Source of the DNA: a bacterium
Lineage (GTDB): Bacteria; Chloroflexota; Dormibacteria; UBA8260; Bog-877
Direction: 5' to 3'
DNA length: 6,693 nucleotides
Assembly: GCA_021817025.1 (NCBI GenBank)
Contig: JAKAWF010000191.1
Coordinates: forward strand, 1-6,693
Shown here piece after piece: positions 1 through 5,831 of the stretch; position 1 is the stretch's first letter, and every line of letters begins with the position of its first letter. Both the position numbers and the translations under genes were made by a program. The notes below the pieces were generated by a model that worked only from the letters and a program-made list of their open reading frames with translations, had not been told where the DNA came from and ran no database searches.

Positions 1-671
1 CCGCCAAAGCGGCTATCGCTGGCGCGGGTGCCACGCGCTGGGTGCGCTTCGAGGTCAAAGACGAGATGCACTATGTCCACCGCCAGGAGCACCGTGGCCG
101 ACCCGGCCCCAACACGCGGTATCGGCGGCTGGAGCGGCACTCTTTCTCACTTTCTTGGTCCACCGATGCCGCAGCGGTGACCTACGATGCCGCCTCGGAC
201 GGCTGTTTCCCGATGGTAACTTGCGATACCGAGATGAGCGATGCTGAGCTGCTTGCCGTCTACAAGCGACAGCCTTGTCTCGAGCGCCGCCATGCCACGT
301 TGAAGGGCGTGCTCGAGGCCTGTCCCATCGAGTTGAAGAGTGACTACCGCATCGACGCCTTCGGCTTCTGTCTCTATGTTGCGCTCCTCATCCACGCTCT
401 GATTGAGCGCCAACTGCGGCAAGCGATGGCCGATGCCGGGATTAGCGACCTTCCCGTCTACCACGAGCGCCGGCCCTGCAAGGCACCTACCGCCGCTCGC
501 GTCCTCGAGCTGCTGGATCCACTCGCGCCCACGATTGTCAGCCACCGTGGTCAGGTGCTGACCGTGGCTGCTCCCACTCTCAGCCCGCTCCAGGAGCAGA
601 TCCTCGCCCTGCTCCGCGTCGACCTCAGCACCTACGGCCCGATCGCGTCACAGCCAGTTAATTCGGTCTGA
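1..671 (+). CDS. IS1634/IS4-like transposase, C-terminal part (5' end outside window)
   Basis: This is the C-terminal portion of a DDE transposase that would cut and join the ends of its own insertion sequence. The frame is open from base 3, with no stop before 669-671, so the gene begins outside the window; the GTG at 42 is internal. The IS4-type signature Y-(2)-x-(3)-E-(6)-K is visible as Tyr-Lys-Arg-Gln...Leu-Glu-Arg-Arg-His...Leu-Lys, with the catalytic Glu at 282-284. The Asp at 198-200, in Ser-Asp-Gly-Cys-Phe-Pro, fits the second catalytic Asp. The hydrophobic stretch after it (Tyr-Val-Ala-Leu-Leu-Ile-His-Ala-Leu-Ile-Glu-Arg) and the Ala-Pro-Thr-Ala-Ala-Arg motif are typical of IS1634-type C-termini. 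The visible part has no frameshift. Whether the element is intact cannot be judged, because the left end and first catalytic Asp lie outside. The right end should fall shortly after 671. Confidence 0.85.
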   Translation, partial: AKAAIAGAGATRWVRFEVKDEMHYVHRQEHRGRPGPNTRYRRLERHSFSLSWSTDAAAVTYDAASDGCFPMVTCDTEMSDAELLAVYKRQPCLERRHATLKGVLEACPIELKSDYRIDAFGFCLYVALLIHALIERQLRQAMADAGISDLPVYHERRPCKAPTAARVLELLDPLAPTIVSHRGQVLTVAAPTLSPLQEQILALLRVDLSTYGPIASQPVNSV

Positions 672-699
672 AGGCCTCGCTCGACCTGCGGAACGTAGG

Positions 700-705
700 T
701 AGGAT
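700..705 (+). promoter_or_regulatory. Candidate -10 box (TAGGAT) for the GntR gene
   Basis: TAGGAT fits the TAnnnT -10 pattern of high-GC bacteria and ends 13 bases before the ATG at 719. A transcript would therefore have a leader of only about 6-8 bases. The overlapping AGGTAGGA (697-704) could instead be a distant Shine-Dalgarno, 14 bases from the start. There is no clear -35. The site may lie inside or just beyond the insertion-sequence end. Confidence 0.25.
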
Positions 706-718
706 CGGATCACGGCAC

Positions 719-1423
719 ATGAGTTCTCAGATAGATCCGGCAGCAATCGTCGCCGACCTGGTCGGGCGAGAGATAGCCGATAGGTCGCTCGGCCCGGGGG
801 CGCGGCTGCCGACGGAACGTGAGTTGGCCCTCATGGCCGGGGTCGGTCGGGCTGCGGTTCGGCGGACTCTCGGATGTCTGGAGGCGGATGGCCGGGTGGT
901 CCGGCAGATCGGGCGGGGAACGTTCGTGGCCCCCGCCGCCCCGGGGTTGATCGGAACCGACGGTCAGATGGAGACCAGTCCCTTCGAGATCGTGGCCGTA
1001 CGCGCCCTGCTGGAGCCGGGAATCATGCGCCTGGTGGTGATGTCTGCCACCAGCGCCGACTTCGCAGAGATGGAACGCTGCCTGCGGGGAGGCGACCAGG
1101 CCGCAGACTACCTGGAGTGGGAGGCGTGGGATACAGCCATGCACCGCAGTCTGGTCTCTGCGACCCACAACAACTTCCTGGTCAGGATCGGCGAGATGAT
1201 CTCCTCGGCCCGCACCAATCCCGCCTGGGGAAGTCTGAAGCAGCGCAGCTCCACCGAGGAGCGCCGAGATCAGTACCGGGGGGACCACAGGGAGATCTTC
1301 CGGGCTCTCCGCGAGCGCGATGCCGGCGAGGCTGAGGCCGCCATGCGACAACATCTGAGCCGGGTTCGCAGCCATCTCATCGGCGGCGCCGGCGAGAACG
1401 GGTTCGCCGATCCTCTGTCCTGA
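719..1423 (+). CDS. GntR-family transcriptional regulator, FadR subfamily (FCD domain)
   Basis: A 234-residue DNA-binding regulator of usual FadR-subfamily length. Residues about 10-72 form the winged helix-turn-helix: the Leu-Pro-Thr-Glu-Arg-Glu-Leu motif, a recognition helix with Val-Gly-Arg-Ala-Ala-Val-Arg-Arg, and the wing Gly-Arg-Gly-Thr-Phe-Val. Residues about 88-222 form the all-helical FCD effector domain, starting at the usual Glu-Ile...Val-Arg-Ala-Leu-Leu-Glu-Pro. Asp138, His142, His190 and His212 match the Asp/His metal-binding set of FCD domains. Family members usually sense small carboxylic acids or related metabolites and repress neighbouring catabolic genes. No catabolic gene adjoins it on the same strand, so its target is unknown; it may be orphaned by the insertion sequence to its left. 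ATG 719 gives a start with the normal N-terminal helix before the HTH. Confidence 0.9.
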   Translation: MSSQIDPAAIVADLVGREIADRSLGPGARLPTERELALMAGVGRAAVRRTLGCLEADGRVVRQIGRGTFVAPAAPGLIGTDGQMETSPFEIVAVRALLEPGIMRLVVMSATSADFAEMERCLRGGDQAADYLEWEAWDTAMHRSLVSATHNNFLVRIGEMISSARTNPAWGSLKQRSSTEERRDQYRGDHREIFRALRERDAGEAEAAMRQHLSRVRSHLIGGAGENGFADPLS

Positions 1424-1428
1424 ATTAC

Positions 1429-1447
1429 GGCAGCTTTAGCAGCTGTC
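1429..1447 (+). terminator. Hairpin just after the GntR stop codon
   Basis: GGCAGCT and AGCTGTC (7 pairs, one G-U) flank a 5-base loop and begin five bases after the stop codon. No T-run follows, so it is at best a weak terminator or a 3'-end stabiliser. Confidence 0.3.
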
Positions 1448-1733
1448 ATCGTGAGCCACGTCAGACGGGCACGCGAAGGCCGGGTGGAAGCCGCCAGGAG
1501 GCCGTGCGGGGGCCTGGTGCCCGCTCTTCCTCGATCCGCCAGAACTCCAGGGGCACCGCTCCTTCCCGTTGCACTCTCGCCCCAGGCGCGTTTCAAAGAG
1601 GTGGTGGCGATGGCGGTCGTCGAGGCCAGCCATCCACCTGGTCTCCCCCGCCGGCTCTGCACCACCCTGTGAGCTCGGCGGCCGCGCACCAGCACCGTCC
1701 TTGGGTTCACTACAACGTGCGCCTTGCCCGTAG

Positions 1734-1739
1734 TAGAAT
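1734..1739 (+). promoter_or_regulatory. -10 box TAGAAT, likely leaderless promoter of the HTH antitoxin
   Basis: TAGAAT differs from TATAAT at one base. It is followed by exactly six bases and then ATG at 1746, so the predicted transcription start falls on, or within a base or two of, the start codon. There is no Shine-Dalgarno, consistent with a leaderless mRNA. No good -35 is seen at 16-18 bases upstream. The antitoxin probably represses its own promoter here, as is usual in toxin-antitoxin operons (inference). Confidence 0.45.
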
Positions 1740-1742
1740 TTG

Positions 1743-2051
1743 ATGATGCTCCCACCCGATATCGTGGACGACCGAGTGGACGTACGCGAGGCAGCCATCC
1801 TGGTCGGTCGCTCGCCAGAGACCATCAGGCGCTGGGTTTGGGCTGGGACCCTCAGTGCCGAGCGCGACGGACGCCGGCTCCGCATCTCCCGGCATGAGTT
1901 GCGAGCCTTGGCCGCGGAGCACGGCCAGGGCTATGGCCACACTCTCGAGCAGTGGGCCAAGAGCGCTCGCGCGGCCATGACGGAGGCTGGGTTCTCCCAA
2001 CCTGAATCGGCGGCGGACCTGGTCCTCGAAGACCGCCGTCGCCACCCCTGA
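1743..2051 (+). CDS. Antitoxin with excisionase/MerR-like helix-turn-helix
   Basis: A 102-residue protein whose residues about 12-55 form an excisionase-type (HTH_17/MerR-like) DNA-binding domain: Val-Arg-Glu-Ala-Ala-Ile-Leu-Val-Gly-Arg-Ser, then Glu-Thr-Ile-Arg-Arg-Trp-Val, a Gly-Thr-Leu turn, and a basic wing ending Arg-Ile-Ser-Arg-His-Glu-Leu. The remaining 45 residues are charged and would be the flexible toxin-binding tail. It lies seven bases ahead of a PIN toxin gene on the same strand, the standard antitoxin-first order. Its likely role is to neutralise that toxin and repress the operon. Tandem ATGs at 1743 and 1746 are both possible; 1746 is the better start if the mRNA is leaderless. 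It could be described simply as a small HTH protein, but the PIN partner makes an antitoxin role likely. Confidence 0.8.
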   Translation: MMLPPDIVDDRVDVREAAILVGRSPETIRRWVWAGTLSAERDGRRLRISRHELRALAAEHGQGYGHTLEQWAKSARAAMTEAGFSQPESAADLVLEDRRRHP

Positions 2052-2058
2052 TCAGCCA

Positions 2059-2481
2059 ATGCCGGTGATCGACGCCAGCGTGGTGGTCGACTGGGTGGCG
2101 CCGGGCGCCGATCCGGGATCGCCGGCCATGGCCGCGCTGGCAGTACTGGCGAAGCGGAGCGACTCGATCCTGGCTCCCCGACTGCTCTTCCAGGAGGTTG
2201 CCAACGCGCTCCTGACAGGTGTCCGCCGCCGGCGTTGGAGTGGCCTCATGGCCGACTCCGCCTATCGCCGTCTGCTCCTGCTTCCGGTCCGGCTGGTCGA
2301 CTCCCAACTGGACCTGGAGCGAGCCTGGGAACTGGCCCGGCGCTTCGACAATCACCCCGTCTACGACATGGTTTACGTGGCCCTGGCCGAGCGCATGTCA
2401 ACTCCCCTCATCACCCAGGACACCGCCTTGCGACGGCTTCTGGGCGAACCGGAATGGGTGGTGGAACCAGCCGATATGTGA
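2059..2481 (+). CDS. vapC: VapC-type PIN-domain ribonuclease toxin
   Basis: A 140-residue single-domain PIN protein, normal length for VapC toxins, which are Mg-dependent RNases that cut tRNA, rRNA or mRNA and stop growth. The acidic active-site residues are all present: Asp5 in Val-Ile-Asp-Ala-Ser-Val, Glu46 in Phe-Gln-Glu-Val-Ala-Asn-Ala-Leu, Asp103 in Tyr-Asp-Met-Val-Tyr-Val-Ala-Leu-Ala, and Asp121 in Thr-Gln-Asp-Thr-Ala-Leu. The catalytic centre therefore looks intact. The start lies seven bases after the antitoxin stop with no Shine-Dalgarno between them, suggesting translation coupled to the antitoxin. The RNA target cannot be read from sequence. Confidence 0.9.
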   Translation: MPVIDASVVVDWVAPGADPGSPAMAALAVLAKRSDSILAPRLLFQEVANALLTGVRRRRWSGLMADSAYRRLLLLPVRLVDSQLDLERAWELARRFDNHPVYDMVYVALAERMSTPLITQDTALRRLLGEPEWVVEPADM

Positions 2482-2837
2482 AGGCGGCACTGGTCACGGG
2501 CCCGGCCGGACGGCACGGGCCGTCCCGTCTCATGGATGGATGTGGGGGACTCTCTCGCGACCAGGACCCGTGACAAGAATCCGCGTCACCACCCCTCGGG
2601 ACCCGCTCCGGCGAGCGGGAGGCTGCCGTCGCGGAGGAGGCGGTCACCAGCGCCGGAGGGGCCAGGGGCGGCTGATCCCTACCCGCCCGGTTCGGGGATG
2701 CCGGCCGCAACCCCGTCTCCCTCAGCTGGGGCGGCGCCACCAACCGCTCCGGGATCCGAGTCGAACCCCGCCTGGAACGGGTCCAGCTGCCACAGTGCCC
2801 CGGACCCCGGCCCGGGGGCCAGCAGGCCAGCTTGCGG
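2482..2837. other. Convergent intergenic gap between toxin and lyase 3' ends
   Basis: Two genes converge on this stretch of about 355 bases. Apart from the hairpin at 2508-2525, it holds a C/G-run segment near 2795-2820 (CCCCGG...CCGGGG) that could terminate the minus-strand lyase. No open frame here resembles a protein family. Confidence 0.5.
2508..2525 (+). terminator. GC hairpin after the plus-strand toxin gene
   Basis: GGACGGC and GCCGTCC form a perfect 7-pair stem around ACGG, 26 bases after the toxin stop. The following bases (CGTCTCATGG) are not a T-run. It is a plausible terminator for the convergent gene arrangement but unproven. Confidence 0.35.
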
Positions 2838-3332
2838 TCAGCTTGCCTTGGGCTCGAACCTGGCCTGGAAGAAGCGCAGGTAGCGGGGCTCGTGGGTCAT
2901 CACCAAGCCCCTGGCCTCGGCCCGGCGAGCGTGGACGGCCTCGACCGCCTCGGCCACCAGCTCCATGTGGGCCTGGGTGTAGACCCGGCGCGGGATCGCC
3001 AGCCTGGTCAGCTCCAGCTTGGGATGGTGGTGCAGGCCGGTCTTGGGGTCCCGGCCTGCGGAGACCATCCCCCGCTCCATGCCCCGGATCCCGGACTCCA
3101 AGTAGAGCTCGGCGGCGAGCGTCTGGGCGGGGAAGTCGTCCTGGGAGAGGTGGGGGTAGAAGCGACGGGCGTCGAGGAAGACCCCGTGACCGCCCACCGG
3201 CTGGACCATGGGGATGCCCGCCCCCGCCAGCAGCTCGCTCAGGTAGCGGCCCTGCCCCACCCGGGAGCGCACATGCTCGTCCTGAACCGACTCCCTGATC
3301 CCCACCGCCATCGCCGCCAGGTCGCGGCCGGC

Positions 3333-3340
3333 CACCCCCC
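3333..3340 (-). other. Frameshift site 2 in the lyase gene (short G run on coding strand)
   Basis: The coding strand reads TAC then six G, then TGGCC. Homology requires Tyr-Gly-Gly, one residue from a codon ending TG, then Ala-Gly-Arg-Asp. A seventh G would give Val and restore the frame; an A or C would give Met or Leu (Leu in the Citrobacter enzyme). A homopolymer is a common place for both real slippage and sequencing error. Confidence 0.85.
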
Positions 3341-3654
3341 GTAGGTGTGCAGCCCTTCGAAGACGATGACCAGGTTGCGGATCTCCTCGAAGAGCGACTC
3401 ATCGTTGACCGCCAGCCAGCCGCCGATGTTGACCAGGGAGTCCTTCTTGGCCGACATCCAGCGGCCGTCGGTATGAGAGCAGAACTCCCTCACTATCTCC
3501 GCCACCGAGCGGCCCTGAAACCCCTCTTCCCGTTCCTTTAAGAGGGCGTTCTCCACCAGCCTGGTGGCGTCCAGGTAGATCGGCAGCTGGTGGGCCCGGC
3601 AGAGCCGGTGGACCTGGCGCAGGTTGGCCATCGAGACCGGCTGTCCCCCCGCCA

Positions 3655-3656
3655 TT
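3655..3656 (-). other. Frameshift site 1 in the lyase gene (missing base)
   Basis: The coding strand reads GTG AA ATG GCG where family homology demands Val-Asn-Met-Ala (GTG AAC ATG GCG). One base, most simply a C after AA on the coding strand, is missing. Upstream the protein matches in one frame through Leu-Ala-Ala-Thr-Val; downstream it resumes at Met-Ala-Gly-Gly-Gln-Pro-Val-Ser in the next. The site lies next to a run of six C (3645-3650) but not inside it. Confidence 0.85.
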
Positions 3657-4254
3657 TCACGGTCGCGGCCAAGCTCAGATAGGCCAGGCCCTGGGGGCCG
3701 CCCCGCCCGATCACCTCCTCCAGCTTGGCCAGGTCCACATTGCCCTTGAAGGGGTCGAGGTTGTCGGGGTCGTGGGCCTGGTCGCAGATCACGTCCCCGA
3801 AGATCCCCCCGGCCCGCTCCTGATGCTCCCTGGTGGTGGTGAAGTACATGTTGCCGGGGACCAGCTGGCCGGACCGGATGGCGCACTGGCTGAGCAGGTG
3901 CTCGGCGCCCCGGCCCTGGTGAGTGGGGACCATCTTGGAGAAGCCGTGGACCTCCGCGACCGCCTCCTCCAGCTCGTAGAAGTTGCGGGAGCCGGGGTAG
4001 GCCTCATCCCCCAGCATCAGCGCCGCCCACTGGCGGTCGCTCATGGCGTTGGTGCCGGAGTCGGTGAGCAGGTCGATGTAGACGTCCTCGGAGCGCAGCA
4101 GGAAGGTGTTGTGGCCGGCCTCGGCCAGCGCCTGCTGGCGGTGCTCCAGGGTGGTGATCCGCAGCGGCTCCACCATCTTGATCTTCCAGGGCTCGGCCCA
4201 GGACCGGCGCTGCTGCTGCCCGGCTGTGATCGGCACATCCCCTCCCATGGCGGC

Positions 4255-4260
4255 ATGGTA
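4255..4260 (-). promoter_or_regulatory. -10-like TACCAT immediately before the lyase start
   Basis: On the minus strand TACCAT (TAnnnT) is followed by six bases and then the ATG at 4248, matching the spacing at the plus-strand antitoxin. This suggests a leaderless lyase promoter separate from the toxin-antitoxin operon 60 bases upstream. No -35 is recognisable and there is no Shine-Dalgarno for ATG 4248. Confidence 0.35.
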
Positions 4261-4293
4261 GCAGTTCCCAAATCGGCCCTCTTTCGCCTGGAC

Positions 4294-4309
4294 GCCGCCC
4301 CGGGGCGGC
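4294..4309. repeat. 16-bp perfect palindrome after the second toxin gene
   Basis: GCCGCCCC followed by GGGGCGGC is a perfect 16-bp palindrome that begins directly after the toxin's stop codon (4312-4310) on the minus strand. As RNA it could fold with a 6-pair stem and a CCGG loop. No U-run follows, so it may be a weak terminator, a transcript-end stabiliser or a protein-binding site separating the toxin-antitoxin pair from the lyase gene. Confidence 0.45.
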
Positions 4310-4696
4310 TCAGGTCGGACTGACGGTCAGGATCGATGCTGCCTCGGCCGCTGCCTTCAGGCGCTGATCGTAGACCACCATACCCTCCAGATCGGAGCCG
4401 ATCTCGATGGCAGTGGCGAGGTGGTGCGCCTCCAGCGACCGCAGTTCGGGTGGAGGCAGCCTGGCCGCGGCGAAGTAGGTGGTGCCGCTGGGAAGGACCA
4501 GCCCCACCGTGTCCAGAGCGTTGGCGACCAGCGCTTCCCCGAGGCCCAGGCGAGCGCCCGCCCTGGTCGCCTCGGTCAGCAGCAGCTGCGACGGCCAGCA
4601 CTGGCTGTGGGTGGAGTACCAGTCGCGCATCGCCTTCGACTCCGCCTCCTTGGTGATGAGCTTGAGGAAGGCTGAGGTGTCCAGGTACCAGGTCAC
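4310..4696 (-). CDS. PIN-domain toxin (VapC-like) of the second toxin-antitoxin pair
   Basis: A 128-residue PIN-domain protein, predicted to be a Mg-dependent RNase toxin. Acidic residues at the expected places are Asp6 in Tyr-Leu-Asp-Thr-Ser-Ala-Phe-Leu-Lys-Leu, Glu42 in Leu-Leu-Thr-Glu-Ala-Thr-Arg, Glu89 in Leu-Arg-Ser-Leu-Glu-Ala-His-His-Leu-Ala-Thr-Ala, and Asp110 in Val-Tyr-Asp-Gln-Arg-Leu. Position 89 is usually Asp in this motif; Glu keeps the charge but is unusual. The GTG start at 4696 overlaps the antitoxin stop (GTGA, four bases), so translation is very likely coupled. It shares little beyond the PIN motifs with the toxin at 2059-2481, so the two are not recent duplicates. Confidence 0.88.
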   Translation of the reverse strand: MTWYLDTSAFLKLITKEAESKAMRDWYSTHSQCWPSQLLLTEATRAGARLGLGEALVANALDTVGLVLPSGTTYFAAARLPPPELRSLEAHHLATAIEIGSDLEGMVVYDQRLKAAAEAASILTVSPT

Positions 4697-4959
4697 CAGC
4701 GCTCGGCCCTGAGCTCCTCGAGCACCTCGGCGCTCCCCCTCAGACCAGCTTCAGGCTCCGGCAGCGACTCCCGACCCAGCCGGGGCTGCCGGACCCTGCC
4801 GGAGGCGATCAGGGCGGCCGCTCCCCAGCGGTCCGAGGGGGCGCTGAGAACTGCCACCAGCCGTCCCCGGGCAGTGATCCCCAGGGTCTCCCCCCGCGCC
4901 ACCCGTCGCAGGGCGGCGGAGGCATGCTGCTGTAGCTCCCGAACTCCTATCGTCTCCAT
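4693..4959 (-). CDS. Phd/YefM-like antitoxin
   Basis: An 88-residue antitoxin. The N-terminus (Met-Glu-Thr-Ile-Gly-Val-Arg-Glu-Leu-Gln-Gln-His-Ala-Ser) is the classic Phd/YefM opening. It is followed by Ala-Arg-Gly-Glu-Thr-Leu-Gly-Ile-Thr-Ala-Arg-Gly-Arg-Leu-Val-Ala-Val-Leu, the beta-hairpin that completes the DNA-binding dimer (about residues 1-45). The C-terminal half is charged and Leu-rich, ending Ala-Glu-Val-Leu-Glu-Glu-Leu-Arg-Ala-Glu-Arg-Trp, which would wrap around the PIN toxin encoded next. The frame stays open upstream to 5184, but ATG 4959 is chosen because the family starts at this motif, a promoter-like sequence lies just before it, and the extra residues resemble nothing. It likely blocks the toxin and represses the operon. 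Confidence 0.88.
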   Translation of the reverse strand: METIGVRELQQHASAALRRVARGETLGITARGRLVAVLSAPSDRWGAAALIASGRVRQPRLGRESLPEPEAGLRGSAEVLEELRAERW

Positions 4960-5831
4960 GTGCTGCGATGGTAGTATCCGCCGCCCGCCCGTCCAGAGCC
5001 AAGCCTGGGCAAGGCGACCACGAAGGCCCCGGTCAAAGCCGGGGACAAGTTCTTGCCCAAACCCGCCCGGCGCCATGGCTGCCGCGAGCCATGCTTCGGG
5101 GCAGGTTCGCAGGCACGGCCCGTCCAACATGCCCTGGGGCCACCCGAACCCAGGGCTCCTGGAGAATGGCACCGCGGTTGCCACTCAATCTGGGGGTGAG
5201 CCCAGGGAGCCTGACCTCGGAGGACCGATGGTGGCCGCGGCGATGCTCGATCGACTCCCGCACAGGTCGGTCCTCTTCAACGCCGGCGGCGCGAGCTGTA
5301 AGCGGCGCGCCCACCGGGGCCGGGCCGGGGCGAATGGTCCAGCCCTGGGGCTCGGCTGATCCCGCAGACCGCGGGGTCCCCCGGACCATCATCCTCTGCT
5401 GCCGGACCGCTCCCGCCCTGACAGGGGCCGGTGCTTGAGCCAATCGACCATCCCCCTACTCCCAGCTCCCGATTCCCCTCCCCGCTCCCCAGGAGGCAGC
5501 GCCCATGGCCCCGCCTCCGACTCCGGCCGACTCCCGTCTGGTAGCTCAGCGCCCGGTTTGTTTCGATGGTCGCCGGCGGCACCTCCTGTTCCTTCGCCGG
5601 CTGTCCCGGCCGCGGCTCCTACCGGTCCGCAACTGCGAAGGGCCAGGCCGCGCCGCTCGCCCGCAAGAGGACGGTTCACGATTGCGATGAGGCGCCGCGG
5701 GCGCCGCCCAGGGCTCGACCGGATGATGGGCCCTGGCCCCCGGCCGACGGCCCCAACCTTGGCGCACGACCGCGCCCGCCGCCCACCTGTCGCCGCCGGC
5801 TTCGCTCTGTCAGGCAGCGCTCAGGGTGGCC
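4960..5831. other. Stretch of about 870 bases with no recognisable gene
   Basis: Several open frames cross this stretch on both strands, but their translations are Arg/Pro/Gly/Ala-rich, overlap each other and match no family I know, as expected where stops are rare in GC-rich DNA. The right side (4960-4995) holds the antitoxin promoter. At 5359-5377, ATCCCGC and GCGGGGT can form a 7-pair hairpin that competes with GGTCC/GGACC at 5375-5387. A TAGCTCAGC near 5540 recalls a tRNA D-arm, but no tRNA can be folded around it. It could be decayed genes or a genuinely large spacer. Confidence 0.5.
4968..4995 (-). promoter_or_regulatory. Promoter of the Phd-type antitoxin operon
   Basis: On the minus strand, TGGACG (4995-4990, four of six matches to TTGACA) is followed after 16 bases by TACCAT (4973-4968), then eight bases and the ATG at 4959. 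The transcript would have a leader of at most a few bases. GATACT (4978-4973) is an overlapping alternative -10. No Shine-Dalgarno is present. Confidence 0.4.

Larger units (their letters stand above)
1424..1742. other. Gap of about 320 bases between GntR gene and toxin-antitoxin pair
   Basis: No translation on either strand resembles a known protein. Short open frames here look like by-products of high GC. The gap holds the hairpin at 1429-1447, a 7-base inverted repeat (GGTGCCC and GGGCACC, roughly 1514-1556), a lone sequence at 1568-1598 that looks superficially like a CRISPR repeat, and the toxin-antitoxin promoter at its right end. Confidence 0.5.
2838..4248 (-). pseudogene. tpl: Tyrosine phenol-lyase, full length but split by two 1-base deletions
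   Basis: A PLP enzyme (beta-tyrosinase, EC 4.1.99.2) that cleaves L-tyrosine to phenol, pyruvate and ammonia. Restoring one base at each of two sites gives about 470 continuous residues, against roughly 456 for the Citrobacter enzyme. The first break is near 3655/3656, where GTG-AA-ATG should read Val-Asn-Met; the second is in or beside the six-C run 3335-3340, where Tyr-Gly-Gly-x-Ala-Gly-Arg-Asp is expected. Visible family motifs are Asp-Ser-Gly-Thr-Asn-Ala-Met, Asp-Glu-Ala-Tyr, Thr-His-Gln-Gly-Arg-Gly-Ala-Glu, Gly-Gly-Gln-Pro-Val-Ser-Met-Ala-Asn, Asp-Ala-Thr-Arg and the PLP-lysine motif Met-Ser-Ala-Lys-Lys-Asp. Tyr-Phe-Thr-Thr-Thr-Arg and Met-Glu-Arg-Gly carry the Thr and Arg that distinguish tyrosine phenol-lyase from tryptophanase, which has Asp and a hydrophobic residue there. 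ATG 4248 is chosen; GTG 4236 is possible. The breaks may be sequencing errors or recent decay. Confidence 0.88.

Noticed and set aside
1436..1885. Minus-strand open frame across the toxin-antitoxin promoter
   Set aside because: It overlaps the clear HTH antitoxin on the other strand, is low-complexity, and resembles no family.
3333..3340. Programmed frameshifting as the explanation of the split lyase
   Set aside because: Two separate sites would need recoding, one of them has no slippery sequence, and no such recoding is known in this family; error or decay is simpler.
3347..4323. Plus-strand open frames across the lyase gene
   Set aside because: They are antisense shadows of a strongly conserved minus-strand protein.
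4960..5184. In-frame N-terminal extension of the Phd-type antitoxin
   Set aside because: The 75 extra residues resemble nothing, the family begins at the Met-Glu-Thr-Ile motif, and the likely promoter lies inside the extension.
5535..5600. TAGCTCAGC resembling a tRNA D-arm
   Set aside because: No anticodon arm, T-arm or acceptor stem can be placed around it.
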